In this document: one piece after another, positions 35,919 through 44,270 of the stretch
Layout of the letters: every line of letters begins with the position of its first letter
How positions within the stretch are numbered: the first letter of the stretch is position 1
Source: Nonomuraea typhae
GTDB lineage: Bacteria; Actinomycetota; Actinomycetes; Streptosporangiales; Streptosporangiaceae
Length of the DNA: 64,000 nucleotides
Assembly (NCBI RefSeq): GCF_009760925.1
Contig: NZ_VRLV01000020.1
Location: forward strand, 1 to 64,000
Direction: 5' to 3'
The notes under the pieces: generated by a model
What the model was told of the DNA's origin: nothing
Database searches by the model: none
Seen by the model: only the letters and a program-made list of their open reading frames with translations
Program-made: the position numbers and the translations under genes

Positions 35919-35920
35919 AT
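35907..35920 (+). repeat. dispersed 14-bp motif, copy 2
   Basis: TTTACGAAGTAGAT. It encodes the last residues Phe-Thr-Lys and the TAG stop of the truncated STAND ATPase. Confidence 0.7.
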
Positions 35921-35979
35921 CTCAGGTGCACACCTCCTCCGCGGTACGGCCGGCGGCGTGCACCCGGGAAGCCCGCGGC

Positions 35980-36351
35980 TCAGAGGCTGTTCTCGTGCAC
36001 GTGCACGATGAGCCATTCTCCGTCCACGAGGCGCAGGACCGAGGTCGTGCGCACGATCTCCGCCGCCCCCGAGGCGAAGGCGACCCGCAGCACGTACCGG
36101 GCCAGGGCCGTCTCACCCCACACGTCCACGACCTCGTCGTAGGCGCTCAGCGTGACCCGGCCCTCCTCGGGACGGGCGTCGCGCACCTTGTTGAGCTGCT
36201 CGCGGGTGGTGATGAGATCGGGGTGCGCGGAGTCGAAGATCGTGGCGTCCGGATGGAGGCGCCGGTCGATGCCCTCCCGGTCGCCTCGGGTGTAGGCGTC
36301 GTACATGCCGGTGATGACCGCCCAGACGGCGTCGCGTGCCACTTCTGCCAC
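35980..36351 (-). CDS. NTF2/SnoaL-like protein
   Basis: 123 residues with the family pattern: DAVWAVITGMYDAYTRGDREGIDRRLHPDATIFDSAHPDLITTREQL, LARYVLRVAF and a final VDGEWLIVHVHENSL. Proteins of this group are small ligand-binding or enzyme folds; no function can be read from sequence. It is divergent from the kinase gene across a 118-bp region that contains motif copy 3. Confidence 0.83.
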   Translation of the reverse strand: MAEVARDAVWAVITGMYDAYTRGDREGIDRRLHPDATIFDSAHPDLITTREQLNKVRDARPEEGRVTLSAYDEVVDVWGETALARYVLRVAFASGAAEIVRTTSVLRLVDGEWLIVHVHENSL

Positions 36352-36413
36352 TCCTTGGTTGAGTTATGCGTGCTTTGTCACGTTAGAGCACTCAGGTGTG
36401 CCCGCCGAACGCC

Positions 36414-36427
36414 TTTACATTGTAGAT
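36414..36427 (+). repeat. dispersed 14-bp motif, copy 3
   Basis: TTTACATTGTAGAT. It lies in the divergent region between the NTF2-like gene and the kinase gene, 42 bp before the kinase start. Confidence 0.7.
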
Positions 36428-36469
36428 TTATCTGGCCGGAGGTCAGCACCGGCAGTAAGATCCGCAGAC

Positions 36470-38149
36470 GTGACCTCCCCCTTCGCCTCCCTCGCGCCCG
36501 GCGACCCCGCCGACATCGGCGGCTACCGCCTGGTCGCCCGGCTCGGCGCGGGCGGCATGGGCCAGGTCTACCTCGCCGCCACCCGCAGCGGCCGCCTGCT
36601 GGCGGTGAAGGTCGTGCACACCGAATACGCGGGCAACGCCGAGTTCCGCCGCCGCTTCCAGCAGGAGGTCGCCGCCGTCCAGCGGGTGCACAGCCTCTAC
36701 ACCGCCCCCGTCATCGACGCCGACACCGGCGCGCAACGCCCCTGGCTGGCCACCGCCTACGTCCCCGGCCCCTCGCTCGACAAGGCCGTCGCCGCCCACG
36801 GGCCGCTGCCGGCCGGCACCGCCCTCACCCTGGCCTGCGGGGCGGCCGAGGCGCTGCAGGCCATCCACGCCGCCGGGGTCATCCACCGCGACCTCAAACC
36901 CTCCAACGTGCTGCTGGCCGCCGACGGGCCGCGCGTCATCGACTTCGGCATCGCCAAGGCCGTCGACGCCACGCCGCTGACCGGAACGGGCGTCCGGGTC
37001 GGCACACCCGTCTTCATGGCGCCCGAGCAGGCGCTCGGCCACCTCACCACCCCGGCCGCGGACGTCTTCGCGCTCGGCGGGCTGCTGTGCTTCGCCGTCA
37101 CCGGCCGCACCCCCTTCGGCGAGGGCCCCGACGCGGGCGTCCTCTACCGCGTCGTCCACGACGAACCCCAGCTGGACGGCGTCCCGGCCGAGCTGCGCGA
37201 CCTGATCGCCCACTGCCTGGCCAAGGACCCCGCCCACCGGCCCACGCCCCGCGACCTGGTCACCCGGCTGCAGCCGTACGCCCGCACCCCCGGCCTTGCT
37301 CCCACCAGGCCGGACGGGCACCCCTCCGGCACCTGGCCCATCGGCGCGAGCGGACCGGGCGAGACGGCGGCGCCCAGCAACCCGAGCGGACACGGCGGCC
37401 CGGGAGGCGCCGCCCATCCCCCCGCCCCCGGAGCCTGGTTGCCGCCCGGCGTGGGTCAGGCGCTGCCCGCCTACTCCTCCCCGCCCAGCCCGCCGCCCCT
37501 GCGCGAGCCGCGCCGGGTCCGCCTGAAGGCGCTGCTCGTCACCACGGCCACCGCGGTGGCGGTCACGGCCGTCGCGGCCGCCACCGCCACGGCGATGCTC
37601 ATGCAGTCACCGGCCGGCGGCGGCGGGCAAGGGGCCGCGCCGGGCCCCACGGTCACCGTCACCCAGACCCAGCCCGCCGCCCAAGCCGTCACACCCCCCG
37701 CCACCGCTCCGCCCTCCGGGCAAACGCCCTCCGGGGAAACGTCCTCGGGGGAGACCCCCTCCACCACGGACGGCGACGGCTCGGCCGTGGGCACCAAGCC
37801 CTCGGGCACCCAGCTCGGCTCCTACAAGGGCATCGACCTCACCCGGTCCTACTCCGTCAGCTTCACCGACGACCCGATGCACCCCAAGCAGGGCGACGAG
37901 CAGGACCTCACCTACTGCTCCCTGGGCCTGTGCGCCGAGAGCATGGCGCTGCTCGACCCCGGCCAGCCCGGCACCCACCGGGCGTGCGTGGACAACACCC
38001 GCTACACCGACTCCATCGAGGTCGGCACCGCCAAGGGCCGCCTGGTGTGCGTGTTCACCCAATCCACGATCGGCCTGGTCAAGGTGACCGGCAGCGCCGA
38101 GGACCCGGCCAGGTACCTCACGCTCGACCTCACGGTCTGGCAGCGCTGA
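36470..38149 (+). CDS. membrane Ser/Thr protein kinase
   Basis: The kinase domain occupies about residues 15-275: LGAGGMGQVY loop, LLAVKVV Lys, GVIHRDLKPSNVLL catalytic loop, VIDFGIAK and FMAPEQALG. A Pro/Gly-rich linker leads to one membrane helix (LKALLVTTATAVAVTAVAAATATAMLM). Outside is a Thr/Pro-rich stalk and a C-terminal domain with four Cys (CSLGLCAES..RACVDN..LVCVF), likely disulfide-bonded, and no PASTA repeats. GTG 36470 is chosen because TAAGAT lies 8 bp upstream, fitting a leaderless transcript, and upstream codons are not kinase-like. Confidence 0.93.
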   Translation: MTSPFASLAPGDPADIGGYRLVARLGAGGMGQVYLAATRSGRLLAVKVVHTEYAGNAEFRRRFQQEVAAVQRVHSLYTAPVIDADTGAQRPWLATAYVPGPSLDKAVAAHGPLPAGTALTLACGAAEALQAIHAAGVIHRDLKPSNVLLAADGPRVIDFGIAKAVDATPLTGTGVRVGTPVFMAPEQALGHLTTPAADVFALGGLLCFAVTGRTPFGEGPDAGVLYRVVHDEPQLDGVPAELRDLIAHCLAKDPAHRPTPRDLVTRLQPYARTPGLAPTRPDGHPSGTWPIGASGPGETAAPSNPSGHGGPGGAAHPPAPGAWLPPGVGQALPAYSSPPSPPPLREPRRVRLKALLVTTATAVAVTAVAAATATAMLMQSPAGGGGQGAAPGPTVTVTQTQPAAQAVTPPATAPPSGQTPSGETSSGETPSTTDGDGSAVGTKPSGTQLGSYKGIDLTRSYSVSFTDDPMHPKQGDEQDLTYCSLGLCAESMALLDPGQPGTHRACVDNTRYTDSIEVGTAKGRLVCVFTQSTIGLVKVTGSAEDPARYLTLDLTVWQR

Positions 38150-38316
38150 CCCCGTACGCATCAGGAAATATCACTTTCCGTCGCCTCATACGCGCACCCA
38201 GCTATTGACGTGACCCGCCAGACCCGGTGGGATGCGTGATGACGCGATCACGGCTCGTGGCCTCCCGCGGCCCGCGATCTTGCACCTCGGACCGGCCGCG
38301 CAGAGGGGGCGCGGCC

Positions 38317-38424
38317 GGTCACTCCAGCACACCAGGTCACTCCAGCACGCCAGGTCACTCCGCCGCACCCGGTCATCCCGCCGCACCCGGTCATCCCGCC
38401 GCACCCGGCCGCTCCGCCGCCGAC
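38317..38424. repeat. 18-bp tandem repeat array
   Basis: Five full units and a partial sixth, all starting GGTCA or GGCCG: GGTCACTCCAGCACACCA, GGTCACTCCAGCACGCCA, GGTCACTCCGCCGCACCC, GGTCATCCCGCCGCACCC (twice), then a diverged unit. The array crosses the 3' end of the MarR gene. The unit length is a multiple of three, so copy change need not shift the frame. Confidence 0.85.
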
Positions 38425-38885
38425 TCGGCGGCGTTGAGCCGGTCGACCACGGTCCAGGAGATCTCCCCGAAGGCCGCGATCTGCTCGGGCGTGAGCAGGT
38501 CGATGAAGTGGCGCCGCACCGACTCCACGTGCCCGGGCGCCGCCTCCCGGATGGTGTTCAGGCCCTGCTCAGTCAGCACGATCACCGCCCCGCGCCCGTC
38601 GGACGGGTGCTCCTCCCGCCCCACCAGCCCCCGCTGCTGCATCCGGGTCAGGTGGTGGGACAACCGGCTCTTCGACCACTTCATGTGCGCCGCCAGCTCC
38701 GTCAGCCGCACCCGGGACCCGGGCGCCTCCGACAGGTTGGACAGCACGTCGTAGTCGGGCTCCGACAGCCCGGACTCCTGGGCCAGATCCCGGTTCACCT
38801 CCCGGGTGAGCAGCAGGAACATGCGCCGGAACCCGCGCCAGGCCCGGTCCTCGGCGGGGTCGAGCCACCGCGCCTCGTCCGTCAT
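38391..38885 (-). CDS. MarR family regulator
   Basis: 164 residues with the MarR winged helix: LSEPDYDVLSNLSEAPGSRVRLTELAAHMKWSKSRLSHHLTRMQQRGLVGREEHPSDGRGAVIVLTEQG. MKWSKSRLSHHL is the recognition helix. The C-terminus (ESAAERPGAAG) is written by the 18-bp repeat array. Two matching TTGNCATGTCA sites in the upstream gap point to control of itself and the divergent YczE-LLM pair. Confidence 0.93.
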   Translation of the reverse strand: MTDEARWLDPAEDRAWRGFRRMFLLLTREVNRDLAQESGLSEPDYDVLSNLSEAPGSRVRLTELAAHMKWSKSRLSHHLTRMQQRGLVGREEHPSDGRGAVIVLTEQGLNTIREAAPGHVESVRRHFIDLLTPEQIAAFGEISWTVVDRLNAAESAAERPGAAG

Positions 38886-38898
38886 GACCCCATTGTAG

Positions 38899-38942
38899 TT
38901 GACATGTCATCATCTTTCGACCTACGGTTGTTGTCATGTCAA
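38899..38942. promoter_or_regulatory. twin MarR operators
   Basis: TTGACATGTCA (38899-38909) and TTGTCATGTCAA (38931-38942) are two near-identical dyads 32 bp (about three helical turns) apart. The second contains the ATG of yczE (38936), so repressor binding would block both transcription and the 5' end of the mRNA region. Confidence 0.75.
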
Positions 38943-39532
38943 CCTTCGCTCTGCGGCTGGTCAGCCTGTATCTCGGCTTAGCCCTGTTCGGGGCGAGCAT
39001 CGCGCTCATGGTGAAAGCCGGCCTCGGCCTGTCGCCCTGGGACGTCCTGCACCAGGGCCTGGCCCAGCGCACCGGCCTGCCCCTCGGCCTGGTCGTCAAC
39101 CTCACCGCCGTCGCGGTCCTGCTGCTGTGGATCCCCCTGCGGCAGAAGCCCGGCCTGGGCACCGTCAGCAACGTCGTCGCCGTCGGCCTGGCCGTCGACG
39201 GCGCCCTCTGGCTGCTGCCCGACGCCCACGGCCTGCCCCTGCGCATCGCCTATCTGCTCACCGGCATCCTCGCCAACGGCGTGGCCACCGGCCTGTACAT
39301 CGGCGCCGGCCTCGGCCCCGGCCCCCGCGACGGCCTCATGACCGGCCTGGCCGCCCGCGGCCACTCCATCCGCGTCATGCGCACCGGCATCGAGGTCGTC
39401 GTCCTGGCCGCCGGATTCCTGCTCGGCGGCGCCGTCGGCGTCGGCACCCTGCTCTACGCCCTGGCCATCGGCCCCCTCGCCCACTACTTCATCCCCAAAC
39501 TGGAGGTCACCCCATGCTGCAAGCAGGCCTGA
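38936..39532 (+). CDS. YczE/YyaS-like membrane protein
   Basis: 198 residues with five or so membrane segments. Family features are VSLYLGLALFGASIALMVKAGLGLSPWDVLHQGLA near the start and GLYIGAGLGPGPRDGLMTGLAARG after TM3. YczE proteins are integral membrane proteins of unknown biochemical role; one affects surfactin production in Bacillus. Its ATG lies inside a MarR operator, and its 3' end overlaps the LLM gene by 19 bp. Confidence 0.9.
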   Translation: MSTFALRLVSLYLGLALFGASIALMVKAGLGLSPWDVLHQGLAQRTGLPLGLVVNLTAVAVLLLWIPLRQKPGLGTVSNVVAVGLAVDGALWLLPDAHGLPLRIAYLLTGILANGVATGLYIGAGLGPGPRDGLMTGLAARGHSIRVMRTGIEVVVLAAGFLLGGAVGVGTLLYALAIGPLAHYFIPKLEVTPCCKQA

Positions 39533-40371
39533 ACATCTCCACCTCGGCCGCCCACGACGCCGACCCGGTGGCCACCGCACGCCAGGCCGAGGCGCTGGGC
39601 TTCGACTTCGTCTCGGCCTCCGACCACCCCGCCACCGGGCACCCCGGCTACGAGACCTGGACGATGCTGTCCTGGATCGCCGCGGCCACCACCCGCATCA
39701 AGGTCGCCACCCGGGTCCTCGGCGTGCCGTACCGCAACGTCGCCATGGTCGCCAAAATGGCGGAGACCTTCGACCGCCTGTCCGGCGGCCGGCTCATCCT
39801 GGGTCTCGGCGGCGGCTACTCCGACGAGGAGTTCCACGCGTACGGCCTGGCCGTCCCCACCGCCGCGGAGAAGGTGGACGGCCTGGCCGAGGCCGTCCAG
39901 ATCACCCGCGGCCTGTGGAGCGAGCCCGCCTTCACCTTCGAGGGCCGCCACCACCGCACCCGCGCGGCCCTGCTGGAACCCAAGCCCGAACGCCGCATCC
40001 CCATCTGGCTCGGCACCTTCGGCCCCCGCGCGCTGGCCGTCACCGGCCGGCTGGCCGACGGCTGGATCCCGTCCTACTCCTTCGCCGGCCCCGCGAAGGT
40101 CAAGCTCATGCGCGAGCAGGTCATGAAGGCCGCCGCCGAGGCCGGCCGGGCGCCCGAGGAGATCACCTGCGCCTACAACGTCGCCATCCGCGTCGAGGCG
40201 GGAGCCGAGCCCGACGCCTCCACCCTGGCCGGCTCGCCCGCCTTCCTCGCCGACACGCTGCTGTCCTTCGGCCGCATGGGGTTCACGGCGATCAACCTCC
40301 TGCCCACCGGCCCCGGCACGGCCGAGCAGATCGAACGCCTGGCCCTGGAGGTGCTGCCCGCCCTGCGCTGA
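39514..40371 (+). CDS. LLM-class F420-dependent oxidoreductase
   Basis: 285 residues of the luciferase-like fold: GLNISTSAAHDADPVATARQAEALGFDFVSASDHP, ATTRIKVATRVLGVPYRNVAMVAKMAETFDRLSGGRLILGLGGGY and RRIPIWLGTFGPRALAVTGRLADGWIPSY. These resemble F420-dependent members of actinobacteria more than FMN luciferases. GGAGG lies 8 nt before ATG 39514, within the yczE gene, so the two are coupled. The substrate is unknown. Confidence 0.9.
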   Translation: MLQAGLNISTSAAHDADPVATARQAEALGFDFVSASDHPATGHPGYETWTMLSWIAAATTRIKVATRVLGVPYRNVAMVAKMAETFDRLSGGRLILGLGGGYSDEEFHAYGLAVPTAAEKVDGLAEAVQITRGLWSEPAFTFEGRHHRTRAALLEPKPERRIPIWLGTFGPRALAVTGRLADGWIPSYSFAGPAKVKLMREQVMKAAAEAGRAPEEITCAYNVAIRVEAGAEPDASTLAGSPAFLADTLLSFGRMGFTAINLLPTGPGTAEQIERLALEVLPALR

Positions 40372-40432
40372 CCGGCACTTCTTTGACGCCCGTTGGGCCG
40401 CCCCTGGCCGGGCGCCGCCTACCGTGACCGGT

Positions 40433-40666
40433 ATGAGCCACACACCAGACCAGGCCGGCGCCACGCGCGCCTCCTCGGAGGCCCAGGGCGCCGTGGAGCC
40501 CGAAGAGCAGGCCGACGCCGCCCGCCTGGCCGAGGCGCAGGCCGCCCCGGAGCCGCCGGAACCCGTCGAGGACCACGGCGACTCCGAGCAGGCCGTTCAT
40601 CGCGAGCTCCTGTGGGGCTCCGACCTGCCGACCTCCCGCCTGGACCGCTTCCTGCCCCACGAGTGA
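40433..40666 (+). CDS. small acidic hypothetical protein
   Basis: 77 residues, rich in Glu, Ala and Pro, largely disordered until the closing ELLWGSDLPTSRLDRFLPHE. That closing block looks conserved-like and may bind a partner. No domain recognised. It ends 3 bp from the end of the convergent ABC gene. Confidence 0.55.
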   Translation: MSHTPDQAGATRASSEAQGAVEPEEQADAARLAEAQAAPEPPEPVEDHGDSEQAVHRELLWGSDLPTSRLDRFLPHE

Positions 40667-40669
40667 GGG

Positions 40670-41428
40670 CTACTCGCGGCGCAGTTCGTGCTCCAGTTCC
40701 GCCAGCTCCGCGCCTCCGGCCATGAGCGCGGTCAGTTCCTCGCGGGTGATGTCCGCCTTGCCGTACACACCCAGGGCGGCACCGCGCTTGAGCAGCAGGA
40801 AGCGGTCGCCGACCGGGTAGGCGTGGTGGGGGTTGTGGGTGATGAACACCACGGCCACCCCCCGGTCGCGGGCTCGCGCGATGTAGCGCAGCACCACCCC
40901 GGCCTGCTTGACGCCCAGCGCGGAGGTGGGCTCGTCCAGGATGAGCACCTTGGCGCCCCGGTGCACCGCGCGGGCGATGGCCACCGACTGGCGCTCGCCG
41001 CCCGACAGCGTCCCGACCGGCTGGTCGACGTCGCGGATGTCGATGCCCATCGCCCGCAGTTCCGCGCGGGCCACGCGCCGGGCCGTGGCCACGTCGAAGC
41101 GGCCGAAGCTCTTGCGCGGCTCGGCGCCGAGGAAGAAGTTCCGCCACACCGACATCAGCGGGATCATCGCGAGATCCTGGTAGACGGTGGCGATGCCGCG
41201 CTCCAGCGCCTCGCGGGGACCGGAGAAGGAGACGGCCGCGCCCTCCACGACAAGCTCGCCCGAGTCGTGCCGGTGCACCCCCGAAAGGATCTTGATGAGC
41301 GTGGACTTGCCGGCGCCGTTGTCGCCGAGCACGCACACGACCTCGCCGGCCGCCACGCCTATCGACACCTCGCGCAGCGCCAGCACCGAGCCGAACCGCT
41401 TGCCGATCGCCCTGGTCTCGAGGATCAA
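40670..41428 (-). CDS. sugar ABC ATPase, FrcA-like
   Basis: A single-NBD ATPase of 252 residues. Walker A is GDNGAGKST, signature [13 protein letters not shown], Walker [16 protein letters not shown], and the switch segment [21 protein letters not shown]. The ALGVKQ and [13 protein letters not shown] wording matches FrcA-type ATPases of CUT2 sugar importers rather than two-domain RbsA. TTG 41428 overlaps the permease stop, so translation is coupled. Confidence 0.93.
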   Translation of the reverse strand: MILETRAIGKRFGSVLALREVSIGVAAGEVVCVLGDNGAGKSTLIKILSGVHRHDSGELVVEGAAVSFSGPREALERGIATVYQDLAMIPLMSVWRNFFLGAEPRKSFGRFDVATARRVARAELRAMGIDIRDVDQPVGTLSGGERQSVAIARAVHRGAKVLILDEPTSALGVKQAGVVLRYIARARDRGVAVVFITHNPHHAYPVGDRFLLLKRGAALGVYGKADITREELTALMAGGAELAELEHELRRE

Positions 41429-42459
41429 TGCCTCACCTCCTCCGCGTACCGCCGCACCAGATGGTTGGCGAGCGTGGCCAGCAGCAGCATCGCGCCCAAG
41501 AAGAACGTAAACCAGTCGGCGTCCCAGCCCAGGAAGACGATGCCCTTGTCGGCCATGCCGAAGATGACCGCGCCGACCGAGGCCCCGACGGCCGAGCCGT
41601 ACCCGCCCGTGAGCAGGCAGCCGCCGATCACCGCGGCGATGATGTAGATGAACTCCTGCCCGATGCCGCTGTTGGCCTGCACGGAGGTGTAGCGCAGCGC
41701 CATGATCGAGCCGACCAGCCAGGCGGCGAACGCGGTCGTCATGAACAACGCGATCTTCGTGCGGGCGGCGGGCACACCGGCCGCGCGGGCGGCCTGCTCG
41801 TTGCCGCCGACCGCGAAGATCCAGTTGCCGGGCCGCGAGCGCACGAGCACCCAGGTGGCCACCGCGGTCAGCGCCAGCCACCACAGGATCGCCACCCGGA
41901 AGTGCACCTGCCCGACCTGGACGGTGCCGGCGAAGATCACCCTGGCCGATTCGAAGCCGGAGGCGCCGCGCAGCCCGCTGACCTGGACCGTCCCGGTGAT
42001 CAGCTTGGTGACGCCGAGGTTGACGCCCTGCAGCATGAGGAAGGTGCCGAGCGTGACGATGAAGCTGGGCAGCCGGGTGCGGGTGACGATCAGCCCGTTG
42101 AGGAAGCCGACGCCCAGCGCCACGGCCAGGCCGGTGAGCAGGGCGAGCCAGACGTTCATCCCGTACTCGGTGGCCAGCGTGACCAGGATGAGCCCGGCGG
42201 TACCGGTCAGCACGCCGGCCGACAGGTCGAACTCGCCGCCGATCATCAGCAGCGCCACCGCCACCGCCATGATGCCGAGCGTGGCGGCCGGGTCCAGCCA
42301 GTTGGCCACGCCGGCCGGCGAGCGGAAGACGGCCGACTGCGCGGCGAAGAAGGCGAAGACGGCGATCGCGCCCACGGCCGCGCCGAGCTCCGGCCGGATC
42401 AGCAGCCGCCGCAGCCGGCCGGCGTCGGCCAGCCGCTCGTCGGCGCTCGGCCCGGTCAC
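41425..42459 (-). CDS. sugar ABC permease, FrcC/RbsC-like
   Basis: 344 residues with about ten membrane helices and the CUT2 permease signature [33 protein letters not shown], plus [12 protein letters not shown] and [33 protein letters not shown] 42459 overlaps the binding-protein stop by 4 bp (GTGA). Confidence 0.94.
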   Translation of the reverse strand: MTGPSADERLADAGRLRRLLIRPELGAAVGAIAVFAFFAAQSAVFRSPAGVANWLDPAATLGIMAVAVALLMIGGEFDLSAGVLTGTAGLILVTLATEYGMNVWLALLTGLAVALGVGFLNGLIVTRTRLPSFIVTLGTFLMLQGVNLGVTKLITGTVQVSGLRGASGFESARVIFAGTVQVGQVHFRVAILWWLALTAVATWVLVRSRPGNWIFAVGGNEQAARAAGVPAARTKIALFMTTAFAAWLVGSIMALRYTSVQANSGIGQEFIYIIAAVIGGCLLTGGYGSAVGASVGAVIFGMADKGIVFLGWDADWFTFFLGAMLLLATLANHLVRRYAEEVRH

Positions 42460-43427
42460 CGGGTGCCTTCTCCGGCCAGCTTCTCCACCTGCGCGGCGTT
42501 GTCCTTGGTGACGAAGCCGGGGCCGGTGTTGACGGGCAGGCCGCCGCCCACGGTGTTGAGGTTGTCCTTGTAGAGCTTGAGGAAGGTGATCGGCAGCCAG
42601 CCCTGCAGGTACTGCTGCTGGTCCACGGCGAACAGCACCTCTCCGGCGTTGATCGCGCCGATCACGTCCGGCGACAGGTCGAAGGTGGCCAGCTTGGCCT
42701 GCGAGCCGGCGTCCTTGACCGCGTCGCGGGCGGCGACGGCCACGCCCGGGTTGAGGGTGAGCACGCCGTTGACGGAGGTGTCGGACTGCAGTTTGGCCGC
42801 GACCTTGGAGGTGACGTCGGCCAGGTTGGCCACGTCGACCTGCAGGCGTTCGACGGTGCCGCCCAGGCTCTGCTCGGCGCCCTTGCAGCGCTGCTCGAGC
42901 CCGATGTTGCCGGCTTCGTGGATCACGCACAGCAGTTTGGTGACGCCGGCCGCCTTGAGCTGCTCGCCGGCGCCGCGCCCGGCCACGTCCTCCGACTGGC
43001 CGACGTGGGTGAGCGCGCCGAACGCCTTGGACGACTCGGCGCCGGAGTTGATCGTCACCACGGGGATCTTGGCGGCCACGGCCTTGCCGATGGCCTCCTT
43101 GAGGGCGTCGGGGTTGGCCATGGAGACCACGATCCCGTCCACCTTCTGCGCGACGGCCTGGTCGATGAGCTGCGACTGTTTGCCCGCCTCGCCGTCGCCC
43201 TGGTAGGTGACGTTCACGCCGTACTGCTTCCCGGCGGCCTCGGCCCCCTTCTTGACCACGTCCCAGAACTTGTCGCCGGCGGCGGCGTGGGTGATCACGG
43301 CGTAGGACCCCGAGGCCGCGGGCGCCTCGGCGGCCGGGGCCGAGCTCGCGGCGCTCTGCCCGCCGCTGGAACATCCAGCGAGGGCCAGGGCTCCCAGCAG
43401 GGCCACCACGATCCGGGTTCGCTTCAT
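42456..43427 (-). CDS. sugar-binding lipoprotein of ABC importer
   Basis: 323 residues. The signal peptide ends in a lipobox ([10 protein letters not shown], Cys near residue 19), so it is anchored outside the membrane. The mature part is a periplasmic-binding fold of the RbsB/FrcB type ([68 protein letters not shown]). GGAGG lies 8 nt before ATG 43427. It heads the three-gene operon. The sugar cannot be read from sequence. Confidence 0.94.
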   Translation of the reverse strand: MKRTRIVVALLGALALAGCSSGGQSAASSAPAAEAPAASGSYAVITHAAAGDKFWDVVKKGAEAAGKQYGVNVTYQGDGEAGKQSQLIDQAVAQKVDGIVVSMANPDALKEAIGKAVAAKIPVVTINSGAESSKAFGALTHVGQSEDVAGRGAGEQLKAAGVTKLLCVIHEAGNIGLEQRCKGAEQSLGGTVERLQVDVANLADVTSKVAAKLQSDTSVNGVLTLNPGVAVAARDAVKDAGSQAKLATFDLSPDVIGAINAGEVLFAVDQQQYLQGWLPITFLKLYKDNLNTVGGGLPVNTGPGFVTKDNAAQVEKLAGEGTR

Positions 43428-43460
43428 GGCTTCGACCTCCAAGACCATCGGCTTGTCCCG

Positions 43461-43489
43461 GTTCTAACCGCACGGCCCGCCCCTGTCAA
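43461..43489 (-). promoter_or_regulatory. promoter of the sugar ABC operon
   Basis: On the minus strand TTGACA (43489-43484) and TAGAAC (43466-43461) are 17 bp apart, about 30 bp before the binding-protein gene. A loose dyad GTCaACGA/TCGTGAC (43485-43503) overlaps the -35 box and may be the TetR site. Confidence 0.6.
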
Positions 43490-43533
43490 CGATTTGTCGT
43501 GACATTAAGACGTATGTTGCAGAACGGAATTCT

Positions 43534-43556
43534 CTGTTCCAGTGCTATGCTGGAAC
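43534..43556. promoter_or_regulatory. TetR operator with -10 box
   Basis: GTTCCAG (43536-43542) and CTGGAAC (43550-43556) form a perfect dyad directly before ATG 43558. Inside it TGCTATGCT is an extended -10 box whose transcript would start at the ATG, giving a leaderless, self-repressed gene. Confidence 0.6.
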
Positions 43557-43557
43557 C

Positions 43558-44199
43558 ATGACGAGCGCACCGATGAGCGGCCGCAAGAAGCAGGCGGCCC
43601 GCAACGACGAGGTGATCCTCCAGGCGGCCAAGGACGTCTTCACCGCCAACCCCCTGGCCCCCATCGCCGCCGTGGCCGAGCGCGCCGGGGTGGGCATCAG
43701 CGCACTCTACCGGCGCTACCCCAGCAAGGACGCGCTGCTGCAGAAGCTGTGCGCCGACGGCATGCGCGCCTACAACCACGCCGGCGAACGCGCCCTCGAC
43801 CCCGCCCTGGACCCCTGGGACGCCTTCGTCCGCTTCATGGAGGAGGTCGTCGACGCCGACACCCACTCCCTCACCATCTCCCTGGCCGGCACCTTCCAGC
43901 CGACCGAGGAGCTGTTCGTGCTCTCCCAGCGCGGCGGCGAACTGTCCCACGCCGTGCCCGACCGCGCCCGCGACGCCGGCGCCCTGCGGCCCGACGTGAC
44001 CAACTCCGACATCGCCCTGCTGTTCGAACAGCTCGCCTCGGTCCGCCTGGGCGACGAGGCCCGTACGGCGGAGCTGCGCCGGCGCTACCTGGCCCTGGTC
44101 CTCGACGCCATCCACCTGCCCTCCGCCGCCCGCCCCCTGCCGGGCAACCCGCCGACCCCGCCGGAGCTGCGGGCCCGGTGGGTGCCCAAGAACCCCTGA
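43558..44199 (+). CDS. TetR family regulator
   Basis: 213 residues. The HTH reads ARNDEVILQAAKDVFTANPLAPIAAVAERAGVGISALYRRYPSKDALLQKLCADGM. The C-terminal part has a Pro-rich tail. It is divergent from the sugar ABC operon (130 bp between starts), so that operon and itself are the likely targets. Confidence 0.9.
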   Translation: MTSAPMSGRKKQAARNDEVILQAAKDVFTANPLAPIAAVAERAGVGISALYRRYPSKDALLQKLCADGMRAYNHAGERALDPALDPWDAFVRFMEEVVDADTHSLTISLAGTFQPTEELFVLSQRGGELSHAVPDRARDAGALRPDVTNSDIALLFEQLASVRLGDEARTAELRRRYLALVLDAIHLPSAARPLPGNPPTPPELRARWVPKNP

Positions 44200-44221
44200 G
44201 CGGTACGGCCGGCCGTACCGC
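44200..44221. terminator. bidirectional terminator palindrome
   Basis: An 11-bp-arm perfect palindrome, GCGGTACGGCC then its inverse, starts directly after the TetR stop and lies between convergent genes. Downstream, GGCTTCAGGAGGCCGG is nearly repeated twice (44234-44266). Confidence 0.7.
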
Positions 44222-44270
44222 CCGCCGGGCCCCGCGCTTCAGGAGGCCGGGGCTTCAGGAGGCCGGGCGT

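Noticed and set aside
38317-38424. Possible CRISPR array
   Set aside because: 18-bp units follow each other without spacers; this is a tandem repeat.
41425-43473. A single permease of 682 residues
   Set aside because: The upstream half is a shifted reading of the binding-protein gene; the permease starts at GTG 42459 inside a GTGA junction.
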